Assembly (NCBI GenBank): GCA_014529385.2
Contig: CM043949.1
Location: forward strand, 111,846,477-111,910,476
Length of the DNA: 64,000 nucleotides
Direction: 5' to 3'
Source of the DNA: Adiantum capillus-veneris
Lineage: Eukaryota; Streptophyta; Polypodiopsida; Polypodiales; Pteridaceae
Part shown: positions 47,738-55,189 of the stretch, piece by piece
How the letters are laid out: each line of letters opens with the position of its first letter
Numbering within the stretch: the stretch's first letter is position 1
Position numbers and translations under genes: made by a program
Notes under the pieces: model-generated
What the model was told of the DNA's origin: nothing
The model's database searches: none
Seen by the model: only the letters and a program-made list of their open reading frames with translations

Positions 47738-49117
47738 ATGGCTTCTTCTTCAGAAAAGGAGGAGTATTTCATTCAGAAGTTCGATGGCAGCAACTTCACC
47801 ATGTGGAAAGAGCGCATGAAAGATGTTTTGATAAACAAAGGCCTCTCATAACCGTTGAAAGAGCGCGCAGAGGATGATGATTATACACAAGCTCAATGGG
47901 AGCTTTTGGATGCAAAAGCCATGGCTATGATACATCTACATCTAGCCGAGTCAGTCTTCTTCACTATCATAGGGAAGAAAACAACCAAGGAACTTTGGGA
48001 TAGCTTATGTTCAGCATGGGAGAGAAAAAGTGCATCAAACAAAGTTTTTCTCATGAAAAAGCTTATGAAGCTCAACATGAAAGAAGGTAGCACAGTTTCT
48101 AGTCATTTAAATGAGTTCAACTCCCTGTTCAGTCAGCTGACATCTCAGGGCTTTAAGGAGTTTGACGATGAACTCAAGTCTATCTTCTTATTATGCTCTC
48201 TACCCAGTTCATGGGATATCTTTTGCACAGCCATTAGCAATTCGGCTCCAAATAGCAAGTTAGAATTCAATGCTGTCACAGATGCGTTGCTCACTGAAGA
48301 GATCCTTCGTAAATCTCTCGATAATGCTAGTCATGGAGATGCATATATGGCTGGCAGTTCAACAAAGCCAAGAGGCCGTGACAGGAAAAAAAACAAAAGC
48401 AAAAGTAGAGAGCGGAATCCTCGTAGTCCTAGCAGACACAGGAACCAAAGTAGAGACCGCAATGCCAAAAATGTCGAGTGTTACTATTGCCACAAGAAGG
48501 GTCATTACAAAAAGGATTGTCGTAGTTTCCTAAGAGATCAGAAAAACATGCAAAAGGATAATTCTGGCAAAGGCAAAAGTACAGTTAAGATTGAGGAGCT
48601 CAATATTGTTGAGTCCCCCATGCCTACCACTGCAGTAGAGGATGCTCCTCCTCCAGTGATGCTCATTATGCCCACAGAGATTCATCCCGAGGTGACAGCA
48701 GATACCTCCAATGTTGTCATTTTCACTTCAGATCTCACTCCAGATGCTTTGGTTGCACAGGATGAGGGTTATGCACAGAATTGGATCCTTGATTCTGGTG
48801 CAATTTTTCATGTCACTAGAGAGTGGTTTTCCTCTTATGCATCCATGCATGGAATAGTAAAGCTTGGTGATTCCTATGAGCTTGACATTATTGGCATTGG
48901 TGATGTGAAACTTCAGATGCATAATGGCACTAATTTTGTGCTGCAGAATGTCAGACATGTGCCCAAGCTTACGAAAAGCTTGCTTTCTATAGGGCAATTG
49001 GATGATCTTGGCTACACTACAGTTTCTGGTAATCGTTCTTGGATGATCCGCAAGAACAACCTTATCATGATGAAAGGCAATAAAAACGGATCCCTGTACT
49101 CTTGGGCAAACCTCTAG
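47738..49117 (+). pseudogene. Copia-4 gag-protease
   Basis: ATG at 47738 (MASSSEKEEYFIQKFDGSNF). A single TAA at 47849 interrupts gag, after which the same frame stays open for 420 codons from 47855. That piece has the UBN2 core (ELWDSLCSAW, NKVFLMKKLMKLNMKEGS), an Arg/Ser-rich basic linker, knuckle CYYCHKKGHYKKDC from residue 209 of the piece, and protease DSGA from residue 313 (NWILDSGAIFHV). At 49110 a deletion of roughly 60 codons has removed the pre-integrase zinc region and shifted the frame (GSLYSWANL stop). Copia-1 retains that region. Confidence 0.93.
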
Positions 49118-49352
49118 ACTTGGTGCACAATGATTTGTGTGGTCCAATGCCACATAAAACTCTCGGGGGGGCGAACTACTTTCTCACATTCATAGATGAT
49201 TCTACCAGAAAGGTGTGGGTGTATCTCCTTAAGCGTAAGGAAGAAGTCTTTTCGACATTCCAAAAATTCCTCGCCATGGTTGAGAACCAATCAGCAACAA
49301 AGCTCAAAGCTTTTCGCACGGACAATGGTGGAGAATACGTCTCCACAGAGTT

Positions 49353-49560
49353 TGTTGGGGTAAGCCCAACTTGTGGTGACAAAGTGGTGTCTATCTATGA
49401 GGCTTGCATAAATTGGTTAGACCGGAGGTCCCTAACACCTTAAGGTTTTGGGGTCTGGATGGCTAGACCAATTTGTGGAACGTCACAGTTAAGCGCATAT
49501 GCGCGGGAACAGTACTGGGATGGGTGACCTCCTGGGAAGTTGTTGCCCTCATGACCTACA
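49353..49560 (+). repeat. Cassandra 5' LTR
   Basis: 208 bp, TGTTGGGGTAAGCCCAAC to CATGACCTACA. Confidence 0.95.
49484..49540 (+). ncRNA. 5S rRNA-derived segment in Cassandra 5' LTR
   Basis: Contains AGTTAAGCGC, then AGTACTGGGATGGGTGACC, then TCCTGGGAAGT, matching in order the A-box-side and C-box-side parts of the plant 5S internal RNA polymerase III promoter. The middle (CATATGCGCGGGAAC) departs from 5S. In other Cassandra elements this segment is transcribed; transcription here is untested. Confidence 0.78.
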
Positions 49561-49749
49561 ACTGGTATCAGAGCCATGGTTCAAAGTCCAACCTCTGAGT
49601 CTGTGGAACAGGACATGTTGATGTTGACTTCAACCTCTGAGCGAGCTCCCGGCCACGTTGAAGCTCTCAACCTCTGAGCCTAGAAAAAGGCGGAACACGT
49701 TGGTACTCAAGGGGACGGGAAAGTCCCAAGTTTGGCTTAAAGGGGCGAT

Positions 49750-49957
49750 TGTTGGGGTAAGCCCAACTTGTGGTGACAAAGTGGTGTCTATCTATGAGGC
49801 TTGCATAAATTGGTTAGACCGGAGGTCCCTAACACCTTAAGGTTTTGGGGTCTGGATGGCTAGACCAATTTGTGGAACGTCACAGTTAAGCGCATATGCG
49901 CGGGAACAGGACTGGGATGGGTGACCTCCCGGGAAGTTGTTGCCCTCATGACCTACA
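49750..49957 (+). repeat. Cassandra 3' LTR
   Basis: 208 bp, two substitutions from the 5' LTR, both inside the 5S-like segment. Confidence 0.95.
49881..49937 (+). ncRNA. 5S rRNA-derived segment in Cassandra 3' LTR
   Basis: Same as 49484-49540 except CAGGACTGGG for CAGTACTGGG and CTCCCGGG for CTCCTGGG. The 5' copy keeps the 5S-like base at both places. Confidence 0.75.
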
Positions 49958-50257
49958 GAGTTCAAGGATTTTTGCAATAGAAAAGGCATTCGGTGGCAGT
50001 TTACTGCTCCATACACACCTGCACAAAATGGGATAGCTGAAAGAATGAATCGTACGATTCAAGAGCGAGTTGTCTCTATGATGTCTATGGCGAAGCTTAC
50101 TCCAGAGTTTTGGGGGGAAGCTGTTCTCACAGCAGTGCACATCCTCAACAGGTCACCTAGTTCTCCTTTGAATTTCAAAATTCCAGAGGAATAATGGACT
50201 GGCAAAAGGCCAAGCTATGAGCATTTACGTGTATTTGGATGTGAGGCATATGCACAT

Positions 50258-52207
50258 GTGCCCAAAGAACTTCGTCGGAAGTTAGATCCCAGATCACACA
50301 AATGCATCTTTATTGGCTATGGTGCAAACGGAGAGATGGGATATCGTCTCTGTCACCCAGAATCAAACAAAGTCATTCGTAGCTCACATGTGATTTTCAA
50401 TGAATCAAAAATGCACAAGAAGCCCATCAAAGATGTTGAGTACAGACGTGTTCGTTTTGAGGATGTAGCCTCCGAACCAACTCAGTTCAGTAGTGTTGCA
50501 CCCACTCCTCAAGTGCAAGATACTACTATTGCTCCGGAGAGAGCGGAGTCTAGCAGACAGGCACTGAGACACTCTGAGAGAGTATCACGTGCGCCCGAGC
50601 GGTTTGAGCCGGGTATACACCACATTTTGGTCACTGACACTGGAGAGCCAACCTGCTACAAAGAAGCTATACAAATGGAGGATAGCGTTAAGTGGGAGCA
50701 GGCTATGCAATCAGAATACAATTCGATTGTGGCTAATGAGACATGGGATTTGGTTGAATTACCAAAAGGCAAAAATGCTTTACCTTGCAAGTGGGTATAC
50801 AAGAAGAAGTATACAACGGAAGTTCCCGAGCCTAGATACAAGGCTCGTCTAGTTGCCAAGGGTTTCAAGCAGCAAAAAGGTGTGGATTTTGATGAGATTT
50901 TCTCTCCAGTAGTCAAGATGACTACACTTCGCACCGTGCTTGGCTTGGTTGCTATCCAGGACATGGAACTTGTCCAAATGGATGTGAACACAGCATTTCT
51001 TCACGGGGATCTAGATGAAGATGTCTACATGAAACAACCAGAGGGCTTCGTATGTGAAACCCAAAAACCAACGAGGATAGAATTGGTTTGTAGACTTAAA
51101 AAGGAACTCTATGGCCTCAAGCAAGGTTCAAGGCAATGGTATCAAAAATTCGACAAATTCATGCAGTCTCAGGGTTACATTAGAAGTCAAGAGGACCACT
51201 GCTTATACACAAAAAGGTTGAACGATGGTTCTTTAATCATCTTGATCTTGTATGTAGATGATATGCTTATCGCAGGCAAATCAATTGATGAAATCAATCA
51301 GCTGAAAAAGATGCTAAGCACTCAGTTTTCCATGAAGGATTTGGGAGATGCCAATCACTTTCTTGGTATGCACATCAAGAGAGACAGGCAACGTGGAATT
51401 CTTGAATTATCTCAAGAAAAGTACATTCACAAAGTCTTGCAACGTTTTAGTATGCAGGGGGGGAAGTCATTGAGTACCCCAATGCAAGCATACTCCAAAC
51501 TTAGCAAGGAAGACTCTCCCAAGACAGTGACTGAGAAAGAGGAAATGGCGAAAGTACCATATTCTTCAGCAATTGGCAGTTTGATGTACGCTATGGTAGC
51601 CACAAGACCAGACATTGCACATGCAGTGGGAGTGGTTAGTAGGTACATGGCAAACCCTGGCAAGAAGCATTGGGAAGAAGTGAAGAAAATCCTCAGATAT
51701 TTGAAAGGTACAACTAGCAAGTGTTTACGCTTCGAAAACAGTGATGCATCTATTGTAGGTTACACGGATGAGGATTATGCGGGTTGCGTGGATCGTAGAA
51801 GATCCACATCTGGCTATGTGTTCATGTTTGCTGGAGCAGCTATCTCTTGGAGATCGTGTCTCCAAGATTGCACGTCTTCATCTACCACTGAGGCAGAATA
51901 TGTTGTTGCGTCTGACGCCAGCAAGGAAGCCATATGGTTGGCTCGTCTAGTGGGAGATTTGGGCATTCACGAGGTTCCAGTACTACATTGTGATAGTCAG
52001 AGTGCCATTGCTTTGGCAAAGAATCCAGTGTTTCACTCAAAGTCGAAACACATAGAGGTCAGATACCATGTCATACGAGATGCATTGGCTGGCAAGCATA
52101 TCGAGCTTGTCAAGGTTCACACTGATGACAACCCCGCAGATGCTCTCACAAAGAGCCTAGCCTCGGAGCGATTTACACATTGTATAGAACTTATGGGTGT
52201 AGGATGA
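50258..52207 (+). CDS. Copia-4 RT-RNase H, open for 649 codons (part of a broken polyprotein)
   Basis: The longest open frame in the window. It starts in the integrase tail (LRRKLDPRSHKCIFIGYG), passes a variable linker, then RT: CKWVYKKKY, VAKGFKQQKGVDFDE, Asp242 in MDVNTAFLHGD, LYGLKQGSRQWY, catalytic LYVDDMLIAG with YVDD at 332-335. RNase H follows: TDEDYAGC near 503, TTEAEY near 543, HCDSQSA near 578, RYHVIRD near 602, and a C-terminal LGVG-like end at 52207. No internal stop or frameshift, so the enzymatic core could be active if expressed. In the genome it lies downstream of stops, a deletion and the TRIM, so it cannot be made as normal gag-pol. Confidence 0.92.
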   Translation: MPKELRRKLDPRSHKCIFIGYGANGEMGYRLCHPESNKVIRSSHVIFNESKMHKKPIKDVEYRRVRFEDVASEPTQFSSVAPTPQVQDTTIAPERAESSRQALRHSERVSRAPERFEPGIHHILVTDTGEPTCYKEAIQMEDSVKWEQAMQSEYNSIVANETWDLVELPKGKNALPCKWVYKKKYTTEVPEPRYKARLVAKGFKQQKGVDFDEIFSPVVKMTTLRTVLGLVAIQDMELVQMDVNTAFLHGDLDEDVYMKQPEGFVCETQKPTRIELVCRLKKELYGLKQGSRQWYQKFDKFMQSQGYIRSQEDHCLYTKRLNDGSLIILILYVDDMLIAGKSIDEINQLKKMLSTQFSMKDLGDANHFLGMHIKRDRQRGILELSQEKYIHKVLQRFSMQGGKSLSTPMQAYSKLSKEDSPKTVTEKEEMAKVPYSSAIGSLMYAMVATRPDIAHAVGVVSRYMANPGKKHWEEVKKILRYLKGTTSKCLRFENSDASIVGYTDEDYAGCVDRRRSTSGYVFMFAGAAISWRSCLQDCTSSSTTEAEYVVASDASKEAIWLARLVGDLGIHEVPVLHCDSQSAIALAKNPVFHSKSKHIEVRYHVIRDALAGKHIELVKVHTDDNPADALTKSLASERFTHCIELMGVG

Positions 52208-52290
52208 AGCCTCGGCAATGCTTCATCAATTTTGTATAGACTAACTATACTAATGCCACTATTGGCCACCATGACCTTCAAGTGGGAGGT

Positions 52291-52497
52291 TGTTGGGGTG
52301 TAGGCCAGGTGGCCATGGGAAACCACCCTTGTACACTTGATTTTCCCTATTCAATATAGGGAGAGAAAGAGGAAGAGTTGACTCTCCTCTTTCTTCTCCA
52401 CTAACCCACATAGTGGCTGCCTGTGTATCTCCCCCTTCCCATTTCTCTTCTTCCCCTCTCTTGCACACACTCCGTACACGCACACGTGCACTCATCA
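52291..52497 (+). repeat. Copia-4 3' LTR
   Basis: 207 bp, TGTTGGGGTGTAGGCCAGG to CACTCATCA, preceded by PPT CAAGTGGGAGGT. Confidence 0.95.
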
Positions 52498-52730
52498 GAT
52501 AGGGTTCCCACCTCAAGGTCAGCCCCAACTTGCTTAAGGTCCTAGGTCTAATGACTTTTAACACTAACCTTTGGAGGTCTTTAATGAAGCTAACCCTAAG
52601 GTCTTCTAAGCTCCATTATATGCTCATATTTATATTCTACCTCTTGTTCTCAGTAGTCTCCCCCATATTAAATGATCAATTCAATATAAGAAAATATTTT
52701 TGGAATAGGGAGATATTAGATTTTATGACA
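52498..52730 (-). repeat. Gypsy-B 5' LTR, segment 3 (outer end)
   Basis: Starts with the Copia-4 right target duplication (GATAG) and continues GGTTCCCACCTCAAGG. It then aligns with the Gypsy-A LTR end (CCATATTAAATGATCAATT, AGATATTAG) and finishes TTTTATGACA at 52730, the same terminus as Gypsy-A. Confidence 0.9.
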
Positions 52731-52804
52731 TTTGATAGCTTCGTTTAAGTTTTGGCTTCCAAGCTCGACAAATAGGGAGCATGTATTTTTCTTTAGGTGT
52801 TTCT

Positions 52805-53142
52805 TGAAAAATATACAAATTCTTACTAGAGATGTTGAGGCATGATTTGCATTGGAAGCACAAGTGTGAAGGAAGAAGTCCTTGATGGCTTCTCAAGCTG
52901 TTAGGTAAACATAAGTGGAGAGCAAGAGTCACATTTTTGAGAAGGAGTGTCTTTACTTGCTTGACAATATTTTTGAAAAATATACAAATTCTTACTAGAG
53001 ATGTTGAGGCATGATTTGCATTGGAAGCACAAGTGTGAAGGAAGAAGTCCTTGATGGCTTCTCAAGCTGTTAGGTAAACATAAGTGGAGAGCAAGAGTCA
53101 CATTTTTGTGAAGGAGTGTCTTTACTTGCTTGACAATATTTT
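52805..53142. repeat. 169-bp tandem duplication
   Basis: Two head-to-tail units, 52805-52973 and 52974-53142, almost identical (one clear difference, TTTGAGAAGG against TTTGTGAAGG). The unit contains GCATGATTTGCATTGGAAGC. It lies just outside the Gypsy-B right end. There is no gene. Confidence 0.93.
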
Positions 53143-53183
53143 TGAAGTGGACTTTTCACTCTAGACCAACCAAGATGTGCTAA

Positions 53184-53420
53184 TGAGCGTTTGAGTCTTT
53201 AGATTTTGATGATGGTAGCATCCACATCATGCAAGGAAGATGGTGTAAAATTCATGGAATTGTTAGCTATGGCATATGTAGACAAGCACCTATGGTTTTC
53301 TATGAAATGCAAAAGCACCATGGAACGTACTATCACTTACCAACAAATTTTTATCCTTACCATGCTACACTTTCACCCATGCATTTGCACCAAAACCAAA
53401 GTAGATATCTGAATGATTGA
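53184..53420 (+). other. Unrecognised open segment, possible exon
   Basis: One frame is open from just after a TGA at 53181-53183 to the stop at 53418. It contains DGSIHIMQGRWCKIHG, VFYEMQKHHGTYYHLP and MHLHQNQSRY, a composition more protein-like than its surroundings. I do not recognise a family. It could equally be a decayed TE segment. The remaining sequence 53421-54195, including a 70-codon frame at 53555, shows nothing I can identify. Confidence 0.25.
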
Positions 53421-54195
53421 TTGCTATTGTTTACAAAAGTTACATTCTTGGGCTCTACAATTGTGAACATTGTATATTTCAACTTTGAGGCTAACTTTAA
53501 ATTTTAGTGCAAAAATCTTTAAAGCTATCATAGTGAGAGCCATATAATTAGACATTGGAAAGCCAAGCAACAATTTCATTGTTGGAAGTTTTTTTTATCT
53601 CTTCAAGGGAAAGAAAACTAGAAATTATGGATACTATATTTGAATCATTTTCCAAGCAAGATTCTAAGTTAAATTGCAAAAAAATAATAATTCAAGTTTC
53701 AATAATCAATCTCCTGCATAGAAGAGACAGAGCCTTGCAAGCAAATTTTATTGAAAGGGAACTTTGAAAAGACCTTTGATTCACAAAAACTTTTCAAAAA
53801 CCTTTTGTCTATTATTGCTAACTCCATTGTATAATCAAAGATTGTAGGATAGATTTACAAACATTATGAAGTATGTTACAGGAGATAAGCATAGCTACAA
53901 CTCGACAAATGCAACTAGGTGGGAAGGATATTATATACTACTAGGTCAAAAGTTTGTTGTTTCGAGCGCCAATTGGACTTGGAAGCGGCTAGCCATGAAG
54001 AAGAGATGATTATTTGTCCACCTATGAAAAGCAACACTTGAAGCAACCTCGTTGCACCGTTGACTGAACCACTGTCCACTTGTGAGGGATAGGCTTGGAT
54101 TCTCGTGGCCGGCCACTTCCCAACCACAAAAAAATGTTGCCACATCATCTAACAGCCCTTTAGAGGCATGTCTAATAGCTATGCCCCCATCTGCT

Positions 54196-54277
54196 CACTA
54201 CAAGAGAGGAGATTTTTTTTTAACGTCGTAAAAACAAGAAGAAATAGAAATTTTTTACGTTGTAAAAACAGTCCACC

Positions 54278-54280
<3 letters not shown>
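54196..54280 (+). mobile_element. Possible CACTA (En/Spm-type) terminus
   Basis: CACTACAAGAGA at 54196-54207 resembles the conserved terminal repeat of plant CACTA transposons (CACTACAAGAAA). It is followed by subterminal-style direct repeats AACGTCGTAAAAAC and TACGTTGTAAAAAC. I could not find the matching inverted end downstream or a 3-bp TSD, so this may be a fragment. Confidence 0.4.

Positions 54281-54281
<1 letters not shown>

Positions 54282-54309
<28 letters not shown>
54282..54309. repeat. (GA)n microsatellite
   Basis: About 28 bp of GA, about 70 bp upstream of the exon at 54378, a position where GA tracts are common in plant 5' UTRs. Confidence 0.95.
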
Positions 54310-54377
54310 CACTCGTGAGCACGGATGAGCCAGCTTTTAAGTAGCTAAATCACACTGTCAGAGCTGAGAAGCTGAGA

Positions 54378-54470
54378 ATGGCGGTGGAGCAACCCCTTCA
54401 TGATGGCCAGTTACAGCGTCATGTCAATGCCCTCATCGTCGCCCATCTGCGTGACCATAATATGTCCCAA
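54378..54470 (+). CDS. CSTF50: CstF-50-like first exon (cleavage stimulation factor subunit 50)
   Basis: ATG in a good plant context (GAGAATGGCGG) opens 31 codons beginning MAVEQPLHDGQLQRHV, followed by NALIVAHLRDHNMSQ and then GTAATC, a splice-donor-like junction in phase 0. The LxRxxNxLIVAHLRDxNLSQ pattern is what I remember of the N-terminal dimerisation helix region of plant CstF-50, a WD40 subunit of the nuclear pre-mRNA 3'-end cleavage complex. No WD40 exon or second exon is recognisable to 64000. So this is either the 5' end of a gene with a very long TE-filled intron, or a captured or broken fragment. The nearby CACTA-like terminus makes capture possible. Confidence 0.55.
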
Positions 54471-54471
54471 G

Positions 54472-54474
<3 letters not shown>

Positions 54475-54558
<84 letters not shown>
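54475..54558. repeat. (CT)n(AC)n compound microsatellite
   Basis: About 30 bp of CT then about 52 bp of CA, starting four bases after the putative splice donor. Confidence 0.97.
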
Positions 54559-54561
<3 letters not shown>

Positions 54562-55189
54562 TCAAGAGTTCTTTTCTCCACATACACATTTTGGAAGCAG
54601 ATGGTTTTGATTGAATGAATAGATGCCTGGAAAGCTCCGGTACTTTATGGAAGTCAGACTTAGGGCAAGTTCCAATACGTTTCCAAGCATGTGCCCACGA
54701 CAAGGCATTGGTGTCGTTTTGCTTCATTGGGACATGAGCTGTATACACTACACGCAAGTACAAGGACCGAACAAAAGCTAACAGCTGGTTGTTATAAAGT
54801 TTCATTTACTTTGATGACACGCCAGTTGTTGGGAAATGGTAACAGTGAATTGAGTTGCAACAGTTTGCTGCTACAATTGTCTCATTTCGATTGCATTTTG
54901 ATCTTGGTTTAAGGAAGGGCAATTGACAAAAGGTCTCTTCTCAAGTTTCATGAGATCTGTAAATTTGTTGAGTTATGCGCTCCTCTATAGGTTGGAAATT
55001 CTTGGGGGTTTCAAACCGTGCCACCAGCAATTTGATGGGCGGTAATGAGCTGTAACCCCTTCACCAACGATCTTGTTTCTGGACCTACGTGCTTCTGAGC
55101 GACCTCTTTTTCTGAAACCTTTGATGTTTCTTGGCACCTATTGCTACATCATCTGCTGCCATGTCGCCACATTGGCTTGCTGCCACGTA
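54559..55189. other. Nothing recognised
   Basis: No coding homology. In particular I looked for a second CstF-50 exon and did not find one. Confidence 0.5.

Larger units (their letters stand above)
49353..49957 (+). mobile_element. Cassandra-type TRIM (605 bp) nested in Copia-4 integrase
   Basis: Two 208-bp LTRs (49353-49560 and 49750-49957) surround 189 bp that start with PBS TGGTATCAGAGCC and end with a purine tract AAAGGGGCGAT. A perfect 5-bp TSD GAGTT (49348-49352 and 49958-49962) lies in the codons for Glu-Phe of the integrase. There is no coding capacity. Each LTR holds a 57-bp stretch resembling the 3' half of plant 5S rRNA, the hallmark of Cassandra elements (established knowledge of that family). 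The LTRs differ at only 2 positions, so this is the youngest insertion in the nest. Mobilisation must be in trans. Confidence 0.92.
49102..50257 (+). pseudogene. Copia-4 integrase, interrupted by Cassandra TRIM
   Basis: First part 49102-49352: LDLVHNDLCGPMP (first Asp), FLTFIDDSTRKVWVYLLK, FRTDNGGEYVSTEF (second Asp). The TRIM lies at 49353-49957. The frame resumes at the duplicated GAGTT (EFKDFCNRKGIRWQF) with NGIAERMNRTIQERV (Glu), LNRSPSSPLNF, a TAA near 50192, and RPSYEHLRVFGCEAYAHVP. So the gene has lost its zinc region, carries one stop and is split by an insertion. Confidence 0.93.
44736..52497 (+). mobile_element. Copia-4: Ty1/Copia retrotransposon with long leader and nested TRIM
   Basis: A 7762-bp plus-strand element (7157 bp without the TRIM). 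LTRs are 207 bp, with an initiator-Met PBS, a 2.8-kb leader, gag-pol, and PPT (CAAGTGGGAGGT). The TSD is GGTAG at the left and GATAG at the right (one mismatch). The flanks join to CTTGGGTAGGGTTCC, matching the empty site seen inverted at about 24690, which confirms the insertion. The LTRs differ at 5 of 207 positions. Confidence 0.95.
28389..52730 (-). mobile_element. Gypsy-B: truncated chromovirus-type element hosting three Copia insertions
   Basis: A minus-strand Ty3/Gypsy element of the Gypsy-A family, dispersed over 24 kb by insertions. Its pieces are integrase at 28389-28529, the rest of pol and gag at 33675-37593, PBS at 37975-37986, and the 5' LTR in three segments (37988-38561, 44110-44735, 52498-52730; about 1.4 kb in total, close to the 1.5-1.6 kb LTRs of Gypsy-A). 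The left end (integrase C-terminus, chromodomain, 3' LTR) is missing and replaced by an inverted LTR fragment. It is the oldest layer of this nest. Confidence 0.9.

Noticed and set aside
49484-49937. Genuine 5S rRNA genes
   Set aside because: Only the 3' half of 5S is matched and both copies sit at identical places in the LTRs of a TRIM with a TSD.
52805-53142. LTR pair of a tiny element
   Set aside because: The units are directly adjacent with no internal region, no TG/CA ends and no TSD.
54378-54614. 78-codon protein at 54378 read through the microsatellite
   Set aside because: Codons after the donor-like GT are CT/AC repeat; the exon is better ended at 54470.
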